From Thalassospira sp. MCCC 1A03138 (lineage in GTDB: Bacteria > Pseudomonadota > Alphaproteobacteria > Rhodospirillales > Thalassospiraceae): 64,000 nucleotides of DNA. The translations under genes and the position numbers were made by a program. Below the pieces are notes generated by a model. The model made no database searches. It saw nothing but the letters and a program-made list of their open reading frames with translations, and had not been told where the DNA came from. The stretch's first letter is position 1. Each line of letters opens with the position of its first letter. Location: positions 124,001-188,000 of the forward strand of contig NZ_JFJY01000001.1 in NCBI RefSeq assembly GCF_002115785.1. The letters are read 5' to 3'. Below are positions 45,682 through 54,675 of this stretch, one piece after another.

Positions 45682-46254
45682 TCATGCCTGATCCAGCCGT
45701 TGTTTGCAATGCTCGATCCCGTCCGCCACCAGCTTGTGCGCCAGCGGCACGGAAATATCGAGGAAGGCGGCAATTTCCTTAAGCTTCGCGCCACCAAACC
45801 GATGCATCTCGCATGCAATGCGGGTGCGTTCGGGCAATTCATCCATCGCCGCCATCACGATCGCATATTCATCCTTGTAAAGGGCAACGGTTTCCGGGTC
45901 CGGGGCGATATCGGCCGATATCCGGGCCGCCTCGTCAAAATCCCCGGCACTGGTCACGCGGTTTTCCCGCGCCAGCCTGCGTTTGCTATCGAGCGCCAGG
46001 TTGCGCACGATCCGGTAAAGATACCCCGTCGCATCCTCGATCAGCCGCCGGTCCGATGCCGCGTCAAACCGCAACCATGCTTCCTGCACCAGGTCTTCGG
46101 CCTGCACGCGATTGCCCGTGATGCTGCTGGCATAATTCACCAGTGCCGGGCGATGCGACATGAACAGGACAAGGGCATTGGGGTTCGCGGACAAAGCCGT
46201 ATCTTCCTTCTGGACCGGCACAAACAATGGCGTATCGGAAACCAGAAACGTCAC
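45682..46254 (-). CDS. fecI: ECF sigma factor, FecI type
   Basis: A 190-residue RNA polymerase sigma factor. Region 2 contains YASSITGNRVQAEDLVQEAWLRF and region 4 CEMHRFGGAKLKEIAAFLDISVPLAHKLVADGIEHC. It should direct the receptor promoter when FecR is triggered. The GTG at 46254 has no ribosome site; a TTG at 46194 preceded by AAGGAAG at good spacing is an attractive alternative giving 170 residues, the common FecI length. A Fur-like box lies just upstream. Confidence 0.92.
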   Translation of the reverse strand: MTFLVSDTPLFVPVQKEDTALSANPNALVLFMSHRPALVNYASSITGNRVQAEDLVQEAWLRFDAASDRRLIEDATGYLYRIVRNLALDSKRRLARENRVTSAGDFDEAARISADIAPDPETVALYKDEYAIVMAAMDELPERTRIACEMHRFGGAKLKEIAAFLDISVPLAHKLVADGIEHCKQRLDQA

Positions 46255-46265
46255 TAGCAGATATT

Positions 46266-46284
46266 AAGACTGATTATCAATATC
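46266..46284 (-). promoter_or_regulatory. Fur box upstream of fecI
   Basis: Minus strand GATATTGATAATCAGTCTT matches the 19-bp Fur consensus GATAATGATAATCATTATC at 15 of 19 positions, ending 12 bp before the fecI GTG. Iron repression of the cascade is inferred. Confidence 0.72.
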
Positions 46285-46367
46285 TTTCGCAATATTGCCA
46301 CCATCTTCGAAAACGTTCCTTTACCAAATGGCCCTATCATCGCGGCAAAGACCAAAGGGGAACCGCC

Positions 46368-46757
46368 ATGATACGCAAAAGCAGCCTTGTCATCCTGATC
46401 ACGGGGGCCGCCGCCGCCACCTTCCTGATCGTCAGCAACCAGCTGGCCCATCGCGGCGAGGAACAGGGCGATATCGCGCGCGGCAAATCGATTGCCGAAC
46501 AGACCTGCCTGCGCTGTCATATGGAATTTGCCGGTGATCCCTATCCCGACCCGGCGATCACCACCGCCCCGCCACTCGCAAGCTTCGGTCAGCGCTGGCC
46601 GATTGAAAACCTCGAAGAGGCCCTTGCCGAAGGCATCACCGTGTCGCACGATCAACTGACCATGCCGGAATTCACCTTCACCCCTGAAACCATCGCCGAT
46701 CTTCTCGCCTATCTTGACGATCTCTCCCAACGGGCCGATGCCAGACTGGCGAACTGA
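46368..46757 (+). CDS. Small monohaem cytochrome c
   Basis: A 129-residue exported class I type cytochrome c. N-terminal hydrophobic segment (about 7-24, anchor or signal), then haem attachment C47-L-R-C50-H51, and a distal Met candidate in LTMPEFTFTPE, followed by the final helix IADLLAYLDDLS. It is likely a periplasmic electron carrier. Start ATG 46368 follows AAAGGGG; the open frame extends over the Fur box and is not used. Divergent from fecI; whether they are co-regulated by iron is unknown. Confidence 0.87.
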   Translation: MIRKSSLVILITGAAAATFLIVSNQLAHRGEEQGDIARGKSIAEQTCLRCHMEFAGDPYPDPAITTAPPLASFGQRWPIENLEEALAEGITVSHDQLTMPEFTFTPETIADLLAYLDDLSQRADARLAN

Positions 46758-46820
46758 TCCCGAATAATCCGGCCCGGCGGATGGTCTTTTTATCTTTGAA
46801 AAACCTGCCAAATATCCACT

Positions 46821-46848
46821 TTGCGCAACCCCTTATCCAGATTGCGCA
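46821..46848. promoter_or_regulatory. Direct repeats 21 bp apart before autotransporter 1
   Basis: TTGCGCA at 46821-46827 and 46842-46848, start to start 21 bp, about two helical turns. A similar TCCAGTTGCGTA occurs at 51805-51816 before autotransporter 2. LytTR regulators bind direct repeats with such spacing, and one is encoded between the two genes, but the motif itself is not the LytTR consensus. Confidence 0.3.
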
Positions 46849-46949
46849 GAATAAAGCCTAAGGCCCCAGATAGCGGGTTGTCCCCTTGGCAAAAGTCGCC
46901 CAAAGGAATGGGAACCCCTTATTTCTCATGACCAAAGGCGTGCTGTTAC

Positions 46950-49900
46950 ATGGATCCGCATCAACCATCCCGGCGGGCACGTCAATTCTCGTGCTGGCGC
47001 GGTATCTTTGCGCACACCCGATACGGTCTTGTCCCCCTGATCCTGTTATCCACCGCGCCAATCGGATCGGCACAGGCCGCAACGTTCAATGTCACCAACA
47101 CCGCCGATAGCGGTGCCGGTTCCCTGCGGCAGGCGATTTTTGATGCCAACGCTGCGGGCGGCACCAACACCATCGATGTCCAAAATGGCCTGGGCACCAT
47201 TACGCTGACCAGCGGCGATCTGAACGCGTTAAACAGCAACATCACGCTGAACGGTAATGGCAATACGCTCAGTGGTAATAACGCGTTTCGCGGCCTGTTT
47301 GTGTATTCCGGCACCGTGGCAATCAACGACCTGACCATTGAAAACGCCGTTGCTTCGGGCGGCGATGCAGGTCAGGCCGCCGGCGGCGGGGCCGGGCTTG
47401 GCGGGGCGCTGTTCGTCAAGGATGGCGCCAATGTCACCATCAGCAACCTTGTCGCGCAAAACAACGCAGCAACCGGCGGTGATGGCGGTGCACAAACCAC
47501 AGCGGGGATCACCGGCGGCGGCGGCGGCATGGGGGGTGATGGCGGCGTTGCTGTCGCTGGCAACTCCGGCGGGGGTGGCGGCCTTGGCAGCGGGGCAACC
47601 GGTGGATCAAATGTTGGAAATGGTGGTGACGGGATCGCCCAGGGCGAAGGTGCCGGTGGGGATGGCGCCGATCTCGGCGGCGGCGGTGGTACGGGCGGCA
47701 ACAATGGCGGTGGCGGTGGATCTGGCGACCAGTCGATCGGCGGCGGCGGTGTCAACGGCATTGATGGCACGTTTACCGACGACCCCGATGGCGGCTTTGG
47801 CGGCGGCGGCGGCAAAGCCGGTAATGGCGGTTTTGGCGGCGGGGGTGGCGCATTCCGGAGCGATGGCGGTTTTGGCGGCGGGGGTGGCGGCGGCGGCCTG
47901 ACCGCCGCTATCGGTCAGGGCGGATTTGGCGCGGGCAACGGTGTCTCAAGCGGCACCATCTCTCAGGCCGCCGGGGGTGGTGGCCTTGGTGCCGGGGGTG
48001 CCATCTTTGTCATGGATGGCGCAACCCTGACAATCGCCGGAACCCTGACCGTCAATAACAACACTGTCACCGGCGGAAACGGCGGAACCGGTGCGGCGGG
48101 CACGGCCGAGGACGGCTCTGCCTTTGGCGACGGCGTTTTCCTGCAAGGCAGCGGCACCCTGACCTTCAATCCTGATACCGGCGATACACAAACCCTTGCC
48201 AATACCATCACCGATCAGGCCGGATCGGGCGGCACCGGAAGCTGGGCACTGACCAAAAACGGCGCAGGCACCCTGACACTCAGTGCCGCCAACACCTATA
48301 CCGGCGCAACAAACCTTTCGGCGGGAACATTATCCCTGTCAGGATCGGGAACACTCGGAAATGCCGCAGGCGCACTTAACCTCACCGGCGGCACGCTTGA
48401 TCTCGGCACGACGACACAGACCCGAACCGGCACCATCACACTCAATGGCGCAACCGTGTCAAACGGCACATTGTCATCATCGGGAACCTTCGATACCCAA
48501 TCAGGCACCATCAGTGCCGTTCTGACCGGAACCGGGGCGCTTGCCAAAACCGGCACCGGCACCGTCACGCTGAGTGCTGCCAACACTTATACCGGCGCGA
48601 CAACTCTTTCGGCGGGCACATTATCCCTGTCAGGATCGGGAACACTCGGGGATGCCGCAGGCACACTTAACCTGACCGGTGGAACGCTTGATCTCGGCAC
48701 GACAACACAGACCCGCACCGGCACCATCACACTCAATGGCGCGACCGTGTCAAACGGCACATTGTCATCATCGGGCACTTTCGCGACCCAGTCGGGCACC
48801 ATCAGTGCCGTTCTGGCCGGGACCGGCGCACTGACCAAAACCGGAACCGGCACCGTAACACTCAGCGGGGCCAACACCTATTCCGGGACCACGACCGTCT
48901 CTGCGGGCCGCCTTTCGGTCAATGGATCAATTGCCTCTGCCGTCACGGTCGCGAACGGTGCCACCCTTGGCGGCACGGGAACCGTCGGGGCAACCAGCAT
49001 TTCATCAGGCGGCATTCACGCGCCGGGTAATTCCATCGGCACACAAACCGTCAATGGCGCCTATGTTCTCAATGCCGGTTCGATCCTTGAGATTGAGGTG
49101 GATAGTGCTGGCAATTCCGACAAGGTCATCGTGACTGGCACGGTCGATATCACCGGCTCGACGCTGCGGGTCAAAGGCGTATCGGGGAACAGTTTCTCCG
49201 GTCAAACGACCTATAATTATGTGATCATCGAAAATGATGGCGTTGATGCAATTACCGGCGATTTCGCAGCGATTGACAATCAGCTTGCCTTTTATGACGC
49301 CGCCCGTTCAACCGTCGGCGGCACCGGCAATGATGTCTCCCTGACACTGACCCGCAACGCCAACGGCTTTACCGACATTGCCACGACCCCCAATCAAAAA
49401 GCCGTCGCAGGCCAGGTCGGCAACCTTTCGGGCACGGACGGCACCACCATCAGCAACGCCATTCTCGGCCTGACGAATGCCGGGGCACAGCACGCCTTTC
49501 AACAGCTATCGGGCGATATCTTTGCCTCGGGCCCCACCATGAATGCCCGCATCACCCATCAGGCCACCGGCCAGATCGGCGCGCGCCTTGCCGATCTGAA
49601 CCGCAACCGCGGCGTTACCGAAACCACCAGTGGCTCCCTTGTTGCCGCCAGCACCCTGTCCCCCGCCGAACTTACCGGCTTTGCCCGTTCCGGCCCGATG
49701 GCAAGTGACAGCGAAATATATGCCAGTGATGCAAACATGCTCTCGCTGGGGGCTGAAAATGCACCACAGGCCGCATCCGCCATCTGGCTTCAGGCCATCG
49801 GCGCAACCGGCCGGATCGATGGTGATGGCAATGCCGACATCACCGATTACCAATGGACCGGCATGGTTGGCGGCTTTGACACACAGCTTTCCGATACCAC

Positions 49901-50606
49901 CATTCTGGGGGTCTATTTCGGTTATGCCGACGCCACGAACCGTCAGGCTGGCCGGGATGCCACCCTCGATAGCCGTAATTTCATGGCCGGGCTTTATGGC
50001 ACGCGTGACCTTGGCGATGATTTGCGGCTTTCCGGGCAGGCCGGCTGGACCCGAACGGCAAATGACAGCCGCCGTAATCTTGTTTTTGGCGGTATTGATC
50101 GTACCGCCACGGCGGATTACACCGACAATGCGCTCAATGCCAATCTTGAACTGGCAAGGGGATTTGACGTTGCCCATAACTGGCGGGTTGTGCCCTATGG
50201 CGCGCTGGGCGTGCTCTGGAACGATCATGACGCCTTTACCGAAACCGGGGCCGGCTCGGCCAATCTGTCACGCGCATCTGACAGCACCCTGACCGGAACC
50301 GCAAGCCTCGGGCTAAGGATGGCGGGCATGTTTGAAACCGGCAATGGCAAAACCCTGATCCCGCAATTCCGGCTTGGCTGGGACCATCACCTTGGCCCGA
50401 CAGCCAACAGCACCACATTGGCCTTTACCGGCACATCCTCCTTCACCGTCGCAGGCAGCGAAACCGATCGCGATACACTGGTCGGCAATCTCGGCATGAC
50501 CCTTGCCGATGACGATGGCTGGAGCTTCTATGCAGATTACCAGCCCTCGATCTCCAAAAGCCGCCGCGAACATGCCGCCAGTGCCGGGTTCAGAATGAAA
50601 TTCTAA
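46950..50606 (+). CDS. Autotransporter 1, Gly-rich and PATR-repeat passenger
   Basis: A 1218-residue type V secreted surface protein. Long signal peptide (about 43 residues, basic start, ending SAQAA). Passenger: a segment with GAGSLRQAIFDANAAGG typical of beta-helix surface proteins, a Gly-rich block about residues 141-347 packed with GGGG runs, then PATR-type repeats (GTLTLSAANTYTG...) about 434-650 including a 97-residue tandem duplication. C-terminal beta-barrel about 940-1218 ends in FRMKF. The last about 580 residues closely parallel autotransporter 2. Function is probably adhesion or biofilm. ATG 46950 has only AAAGG about 12 nt upstream. Confidence 0.88.
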   Translation: MDPHQPSRRARQFSCWRGIFAHTRYGLVPLILLSTAPIGSAQAATFNVTNTADSGAGSLRQAIFDANAAGGTNTIDVQNGLGTITLTSGDLNALNSNITLNGNGNTLSGNNAFRGLFVYSGTVAINDLTIENAVASGGDAGQAAGGGAGLGGALFVKDGANVTISNLVAQNNAATGGDGGAQTTAGITGGGGGMGGDGGVAVAGNSGGGGGLGSGATGGSNVGNGGDGIAQGEGAGGDGADLGGGGGTGGNNGGGGGSGDQSIGGGGVNGIDGTFTDDPDGGFGGGGGKAGNGGFGGGGGAFRSDGGFGGGGGGGGLTAAIGQGGFGAGNGVSSGTISQAAGGGGLGAGGAIFVMDGATLTIAGTLTVNNNTVTGGNGGTGAAGTAEDGSAFGDGVFLQGSGTLTFNPDTGDTQTLANTITDQAGSGGTGSWALTKNGAGTLTLSAANTYTGATNLSAGTLSLSGSGTLGNAAGALNLTGGTLDLGTTTQTRTGTITLNGATVSNGTLSSSGTFDTQSGTISAVLTGTGALAKTGTGTVTLSAANTYTGATTLSAGTLSLSGSGTLGDAAGTLNLTGGTLDLGTTTQTRTGTITLNGATVSNGTLSSSGTFATQSGTISAVLAGTGALTKTGTGTVTLSGANTYSGTTTVSAGRLSVNGSIASAVTVANGATLGGTGTVGATSISSGGIHAPGNSIGTQTVNGAYVLNAGSILEIEVDSAGNSDKVIVTGTVDITGSTLRVKGVSGNSFSGQTTYNYVIIENDGVDAITGDFAAIDNQLAFYDAARSTVGGTGNDVSLTLTRNANGFTDIATTPNQKAVAGQVGNLSGTDGTTISNAILGLTNAGAQHAFQQLSGDIFASGPTMNARITHQATGQIGARLADLNRNRGVTETTSGSLVAASTLSPAELTGFARSGPMASDSEIYASDANMLSLGAENAPQAASAIWLQAIGATGRIDGDGNADITDYQWTGMVGGFDTQLSDTTILGVYFGYADATNRQAGRDATLDSRNFMAGLYGTRDLGDDLRLSGQAGWTRTANDSRRNLVFGGIDRTATADYTDNALNANLELARGFDVAHNWRVVPYGALGVLWNDHDAFTETGAGSANLSRASDSTLTGTASLGLRMAGMFETGNGKTLIPQFRLGWDHHLGPTANSTTLAFTGTSSFTVAGSETDRDTLVGNLGMTLADDDGWSFYADYQPSISKSRREHAASAGFRMKF
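48279..48872 (+). repeat. 291-bp in-frame tandem repeat in autotransporter 1
   Basis: Equivalent positions of the AACACCTAT element lie at 48291, 48582 and 48873, exactly 291 bp (97 codons) apart. Two nearly identical full units are followed by the start of a third, more divergent one. High DNA identity suggests recent duplication or ongoing recombination. Confidence 0.85.
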
Positions 50607-50700
50607 AGCATTCCATGGCGACACACCGCGCACTGACCTCTTGCGATCCACTCGCAAACGTGTAACCATCTGAAAAAATTCAGGTTGGGTAACACAAGCC

Positions 50701-51687
50701 ATGCTATTGGACGCGTCGCATTCCGGCACGCAGGTTTTAGCGCGCCCGTCTTTCGAAATTTCCGACCTGCCATTGTCGCCCGATTGCCGAAACATTCAGG
50801 ATGCCCGGTGCGACGAATGGGTTTTCCAAACGGCACAGATGCTGCTGGCAGAACCGTGTGATCAGGCAATTACCGGTATTCTGGAACTGACCGGACTTGC
50901 CGCCGGGGCGGACCGGGCATGGATGTTCGAATATGACGCAACGCTTTTGCGCTTTCGCAACACCCATGAATGGAGCCGCGAAACCGTTACCTCGCACGTC
51001 ACCGATCTGCAGGACACCCCCGTTACCATGATCGCCTGGCTGCAACAATACATTGCGGCCAATCAGGCCGTCATGATTAACGATGTCAGCACCCTGCCAC
51101 GTCCCGCCCGCGATCTTCAGGCCGAAATGCTGCGCCAGAATGACAAAAGCGTCCTTTGCATCCCGGTCTTTTTCGAAGACCGCCTGCGCGCCTGTATCGG
51201 TTTTGATGCCACCCGCATACATACGCATTGGGATGGCGCAATCACATCACAGCTTTACCGTTGTGCGAACCTGATTGCGCTTGCGCGCTATGGCAACAAC
51301 ATCCCCGCCCAACAAAACAGACAACCGGTTGCCCGCCTGTCAGCCGATCCGCTGATCTATATCCGTACCTTCGGGCGGGTCCGGGGTGTAACATCGGCTG
51401 AAATCGTCTGTTTGCGCTCGGCACGGGATTATACCACCCTGTTTCTCTCGGACGGGTCGTCCATGACGGACCTGCGCCCTCTTTCGGTTTGGGCGGGAAT
51501 GCTCCCGCCGGGCCATTTTCACCGCATCCACCGCACCACGATTGTCAATCTGCATCATGTCGCGGAACTCAACCGCCATGCAGGCAGCAGCGGCGACCGA
51601 TGGGAAGTCAGCCTGCGTATTCTTGATCAAACTCGAAGCGTCTCTCGCCCCTACCGCCAGGAACTGCGCAGCAAGCTCGGCGTCTGA
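50701..51687 (+). CDS. GAF-LytTR transcriptional regulator
   Basis: A 328-residue regulator. A GAF-like sensing domain spans about residues 45-195 (ILELTGLAAGADRAWMFEY; SVLCIPVFFEDRLRACIGFD), and the C-terminal LytTR DNA-binding domain about 225-328 (IVCLRSARDYTTLFLSDG; FHRIHRTTIVNLHHVAEL). It has no receiver domain, so it is a one-component sensor and not a two-component response regulator. It lies 94 bp after autotransporter 1 and 232 bp before autotransporter 2, same strand; control of one or both is the obvious inference. Ribosome site is weak (no clear purine run). Confidence 0.86.
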   Translation: MLLDASHSGTQVLARPSFEISDLPLSPDCRNIQDARCDEWVFQTAQMLLAEPCDQAITGILELTGLAAGADRAWMFEYDATLLRFRNTHEWSRETVTSHVTDLQDTPVTMIAWLQQYIAANQAVMINDVSTLPRPARDLQAEMLRQNDKSVLCIPVFFEDRLRACIGFDATRIHTHWDGAITSQLYRCANLIALARYGNNIPAQQNRQPVARLSADPLIYIRTFGRVRGVTSAEIVCLRSARDYTTLFLSDGSSMTDLRPLSVWAGMLPPGHFHRIHRTTIVNLHHVAELNRHAGSSGDRWEVSLRILDQTRSVSRPYRQELRSKLGV

Positions 51688-51919
51688 ATCGCATTTAGGG
51701 CTTTCAGCCCCTCCCCATCCAGTCCAGCCGCCAAATACCCTATCTGATTGATTTTGATGTACCGTTTTGTCGGTTCGTCGAAACTGCATGTTCGTTGGTC
51801 CATTTCCAGTTGCGTATCTTTTCCCCGCCGCCTAAAGCCGAACACGGGACAGTCGGGAAACAACCCGGAAACAAAACTGCCCGACTTGGGGACTATTTGG
51901 GACTGACGGGCAGATAACC

Positions 51920-54391
51920 ATGCAAAATCCACTATCGATGCGCCACCTTCGTGCTGCGCTGCGCGATATCACTGTGCTCTGCTGTATTTCTGCTGCCGGG
52001 GGTCTTGGCATCCTTGCGACGCCGCACGCGGTAAAAGCTCAATCGATCATAAATGTACCCGACGGCGATACCCATACCGTTCCCAACCAATATCCTGCCG
52101 GTGATTTCAACGGTGGCACCATCCAAAGCGGCGGCACGCTTGAAGCCAATGACACCATGAACAATATCGGCACACTGACCAATAACGGCACCTTCGATGT
52201 TAGCGCGACGCTGAACAATAGCGGGACTCTGGTCAACAACAGTTACATGACGATCAGGGCCACGGTGAACAATACCGGCACCTTCAACAACACCGGCACC
52301 GCCGCGGTAAACGGGGGTCAGTTAATCGGCGACATCGTCAATACCGGCACCTTCACCATCACATCCACCAGTTCCGGTACTTATTCTGGCGTCATGTCGG
52401 GCAATGGGCAGTTCAACAAGAACGGCAACCATACGCAAATCCTGACCGGCGATTCATCTGGCTTTACCGGCAACAACTATGTCGGACAGGGAATCCTGCA
52501 GATCGGCAATGGCGGCACCACCGGGGCCCTTGGCGGGAACTTCAACGTCACCAGCCTCGGAACACTTATCTTCAATCGCAGCGATAACCAGACCTATGCC
52601 AGTGTCATTTCCGGCGCTGGCAATGTCATCAAAGTGGCGGCAGGAACACTGACCCTGTCAGGGACCAACACCTATACCGGTACCACCACCGTCTGGGGCG
52701 GCACCTTGCTGGTCAATGGCGCGGCCAGTTCCTCGGCTTTCACAATCCGGAGCGGCGCCACCCTTGGCGGGACCGGTCCTGTTGGGGCGACCACTCTGCA
52801 ATCAGGCGGTATTCACGCCCCAGGCAATTCGATTGGAACCCAGACCGTCAATGGCAACTATACCCTTAACAGTGGCTCGATCCTCGCGATCGAAGTCAAT
52901 GCCGCAGGCGATGCCGATCAGGTGATCGTCAACGGGGCGGTTGATCTTGGCGGCGCGACGCTTCGCATTCTGGGCCTGCCCGATAATGATATGTCCGGTC
53001 AGGACAATTATACCCACATCATCATCGCCAATGACGGGGTGGATGCAGTTGTCGGTACTTTCAACAGCATCAATAACCAGCTTGCCTTTTATGATGCCTC
53101 TGTTGCCTATAGTGGCGGCACCGGCAACGATGTAACACTTAGCCTCACACGCAACGACACCGATTTTACCGATCATGCCGTCACCGGCAACCAGTCGGCG
53201 GTCGCCGCTGTCATCGATGATCTTCCGGGGGCTGATGGTGCCACCATCCGTGCCGCCCTTCAGGGGCTGACCACCGCCGAAGTCCAGCGCGCCTATGAAC
53301 AGCTTTCGGGCGACGTTCACGCCAGCACCACCGCCATCAACGGCCAGATCGCCCGTCAGGCCGGCGGGCAGATCGGCGGTCGTCTGGCCGCCCTTAACAG
53401 CAACAGCGGCACTTCCGGAACCCTCGTCGCCGCAGGCACACTTTCGCCCGCCGCACTGGCGGGGTTTGCTTCCGCCGGTCCGGCCGCGTCCGACCATGTC
53501 GCAACCGATGCGGACACGCCCCTTCTGGCCCTTGGCAATGACGGCATATCCCAGACCGGTTCTGCCATCTGGCTTCAGGCGATTGGCGGCAAAGGCCGGG
53601 TTGACGGCGATGAAAATATCGATGCCACCGATTACAAATGGGCCGGCATGATCGGCGGCTATGATACCCGCCTGTCGGAAACCACCACCATTGGCATCTA
53701 TTTCGGCTATGCCGACGGCAACAGTCGCCAAAGTGGCCGTGACGCCACCCTTGATTCCGCCAATCTCATGGCCGGGATCTATGGCACCCATGATCTCGGC
53801 GATGACTGGCGCCTGTCCGGGCAGACCGGATGGACCCGCATTGGCATCGACAGCAGCCGCAACCTTGACTTCGGCAGCATCGACCGCACCGCCACGGCGG
53901 ACTATACCGACAATGCGCTCAATGCCGATATCGAACTGGCAAAGGGCTTTGCGCTTGCGCCAAACTGGCGGGCGGAACCTTATGGCGGGCTTGGCGTGAC
54001 CTGGAACCGCTATGGCAGCTTTTCCGAAACCGGGGCTGGCTCGGCCAATATCTCGCGCGCGGCCGATGACGACCTTTCAGGCACCGCAAGCCTTGGCGTG
54101 CGCTTCGCTGGCATGATCGATACCGGCGATGGCAAAACCCTGATCCCGCAATTCCGTCTGGGATGGGATCATCATATCGGCCCGGTTTCCAACAGCACCA
54201 CGCTTGCCTTTACCGGAACCCCGTCCTTCACCGTCTCGGGCAGCGAAACCGACCGCGACCGGCTGGTCGGCAATCTCGGCTTTGCCCTTGCCGATGACGA
54301 CGGCTGGACCCTTTACGCCGATTACCAGCCCTCGATCTCGGAAAACAGCCACGAACATGCCTTCGGTGCCGGGTTCAGGATGAAGTTCTGA
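51920..54391 (+). CDS. Autotransporter 2
   Basis: An 823-residue type V secreted protein. Signal peptide about 40 residues, ending VKAQS. Its own passenger is short (about residues 41-240), with Asn/Thr/Gly repeats such as NNIGTLTNNGTFDVSATLNN, suggesting a beta-helix. From about residue 244 it runs parallel to autotransporter 1 (GIHAPGNSIGTQTVNG; SAIWLQAIGGKGRVDGD), with the barrel about 547-823 ending FRMKF. It has no Gly-rich block. Same strand as the LytTR gene; ends in the terminator at 54425-54457. Ligand or adhesion target unknown. Confidence 0.88.
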   Translation: MQNPLSMRHLRAALRDITVLCCISAAGGLGILATPHAVKAQSIINVPDGDTHTVPNQYPAGDFNGGTIQSGGTLEANDTMNNIGTLTNNGTFDVSATLNNSGTLVNNSYMTIRATVNNTGTFNNTGTAAVNGGQLIGDIVNTGTFTITSTSSGTYSGVMSGNGQFNKNGNHTQILTGDSSGFTGNNYVGQGILQIGNGGTTGALGGNFNVTSLGTLIFNRSDNQTYASVISGAGNVIKVAAGTLTLSGTNTYTGTTTVWGGTLLVNGAASSSAFTIRSGATLGGTGPVGATTLQSGGIHAPGNSIGTQTVNGNYTLNSGSILAIEVNAAGDADQVIVNGAVDLGGATLRILGLPDNDMSGQDNYTHIIIANDGVDAVVGTFNSINNQLAFYDASVAYSGGTGNDVTLSLTRNDTDFTDHAVTGNQSAVAAVIDDLPGADGATIRAALQGLTTAEVQRAYEQLSGDVHASTTAINGQIARQAGGQIGGRLAALNSNSGTSGTLVAAGTLSPAALAGFASAGPAASDHVATDADTPLLALGNDGISQTGSAIWLQAIGGKGRVDGDENIDATDYKWAGMIGGYDTRLSETTTIGIYFGYADGNSRQSGRDATLDSANLMAGIYGTHDLGDDWRLSGQTGWTRIGIDSSRNLDFGSIDRTATADYTDNALNADIELAKGFALAPNWRAEPYGGLGVTWNRYGSFSETGAGSANISRAADDDLSGTASLGVRFAGMIDTGDGKTLIPQFRLGWDHHIGPVSNSTTLAFTGTPSFTVSGSETDRDRLVGNLGFALADDDGWTLYADYQPSISENSHEHAFGAGFRMKF

Positions 54392-54424
54392 TTTCCTCCA
54401 ACCCTGTTGTCCCTTCAACAATCG

Positions 54425-54457
54425 AAAACGCGCTGCATTCTTCTGCGGCGCGTTTTT
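54425..54457 (+). terminator. Terminator of autotransporter 2
   Basis: AAAACGCGC and GCGCGTTTTT arms with an inner GC pair and short loop. Confidence 0.8.
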
Positions 54458-54675
54458 ATTCGGCCCAAAGAGGTGAACGATGATCAAGGCCTAACTCGTC
54501 ATTTCCGCCGAAGCCACGACCACAACAACCCACCGCAACTACCATCTCACGCTCATGTGATCTCACGTGATTAAATCGCACACGATTTAATATTGCACGA
54601 TCATAAATTCACGGCTACAAGCATCTCATCGAAACAACGTTTGGCCGGTCACCGGCGAAACCGGGAAAAGGGAAG

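Noticed and set aside
47370-47990. Pro-rich open frames on the minus strand opposite the Gly-rich block of autotransporter 1
   Set aside because: Complement of GGC/GGT glycine codons reads as Pro/Ala; no start signal or homology.
51761-51816. Canonical LytTR binding sites upstream of autotransporter 2
   Set aside because: Several GTT-containing near matches occur, but their spacings (9, 17 and 19 bp) are not the expected 21 bp.
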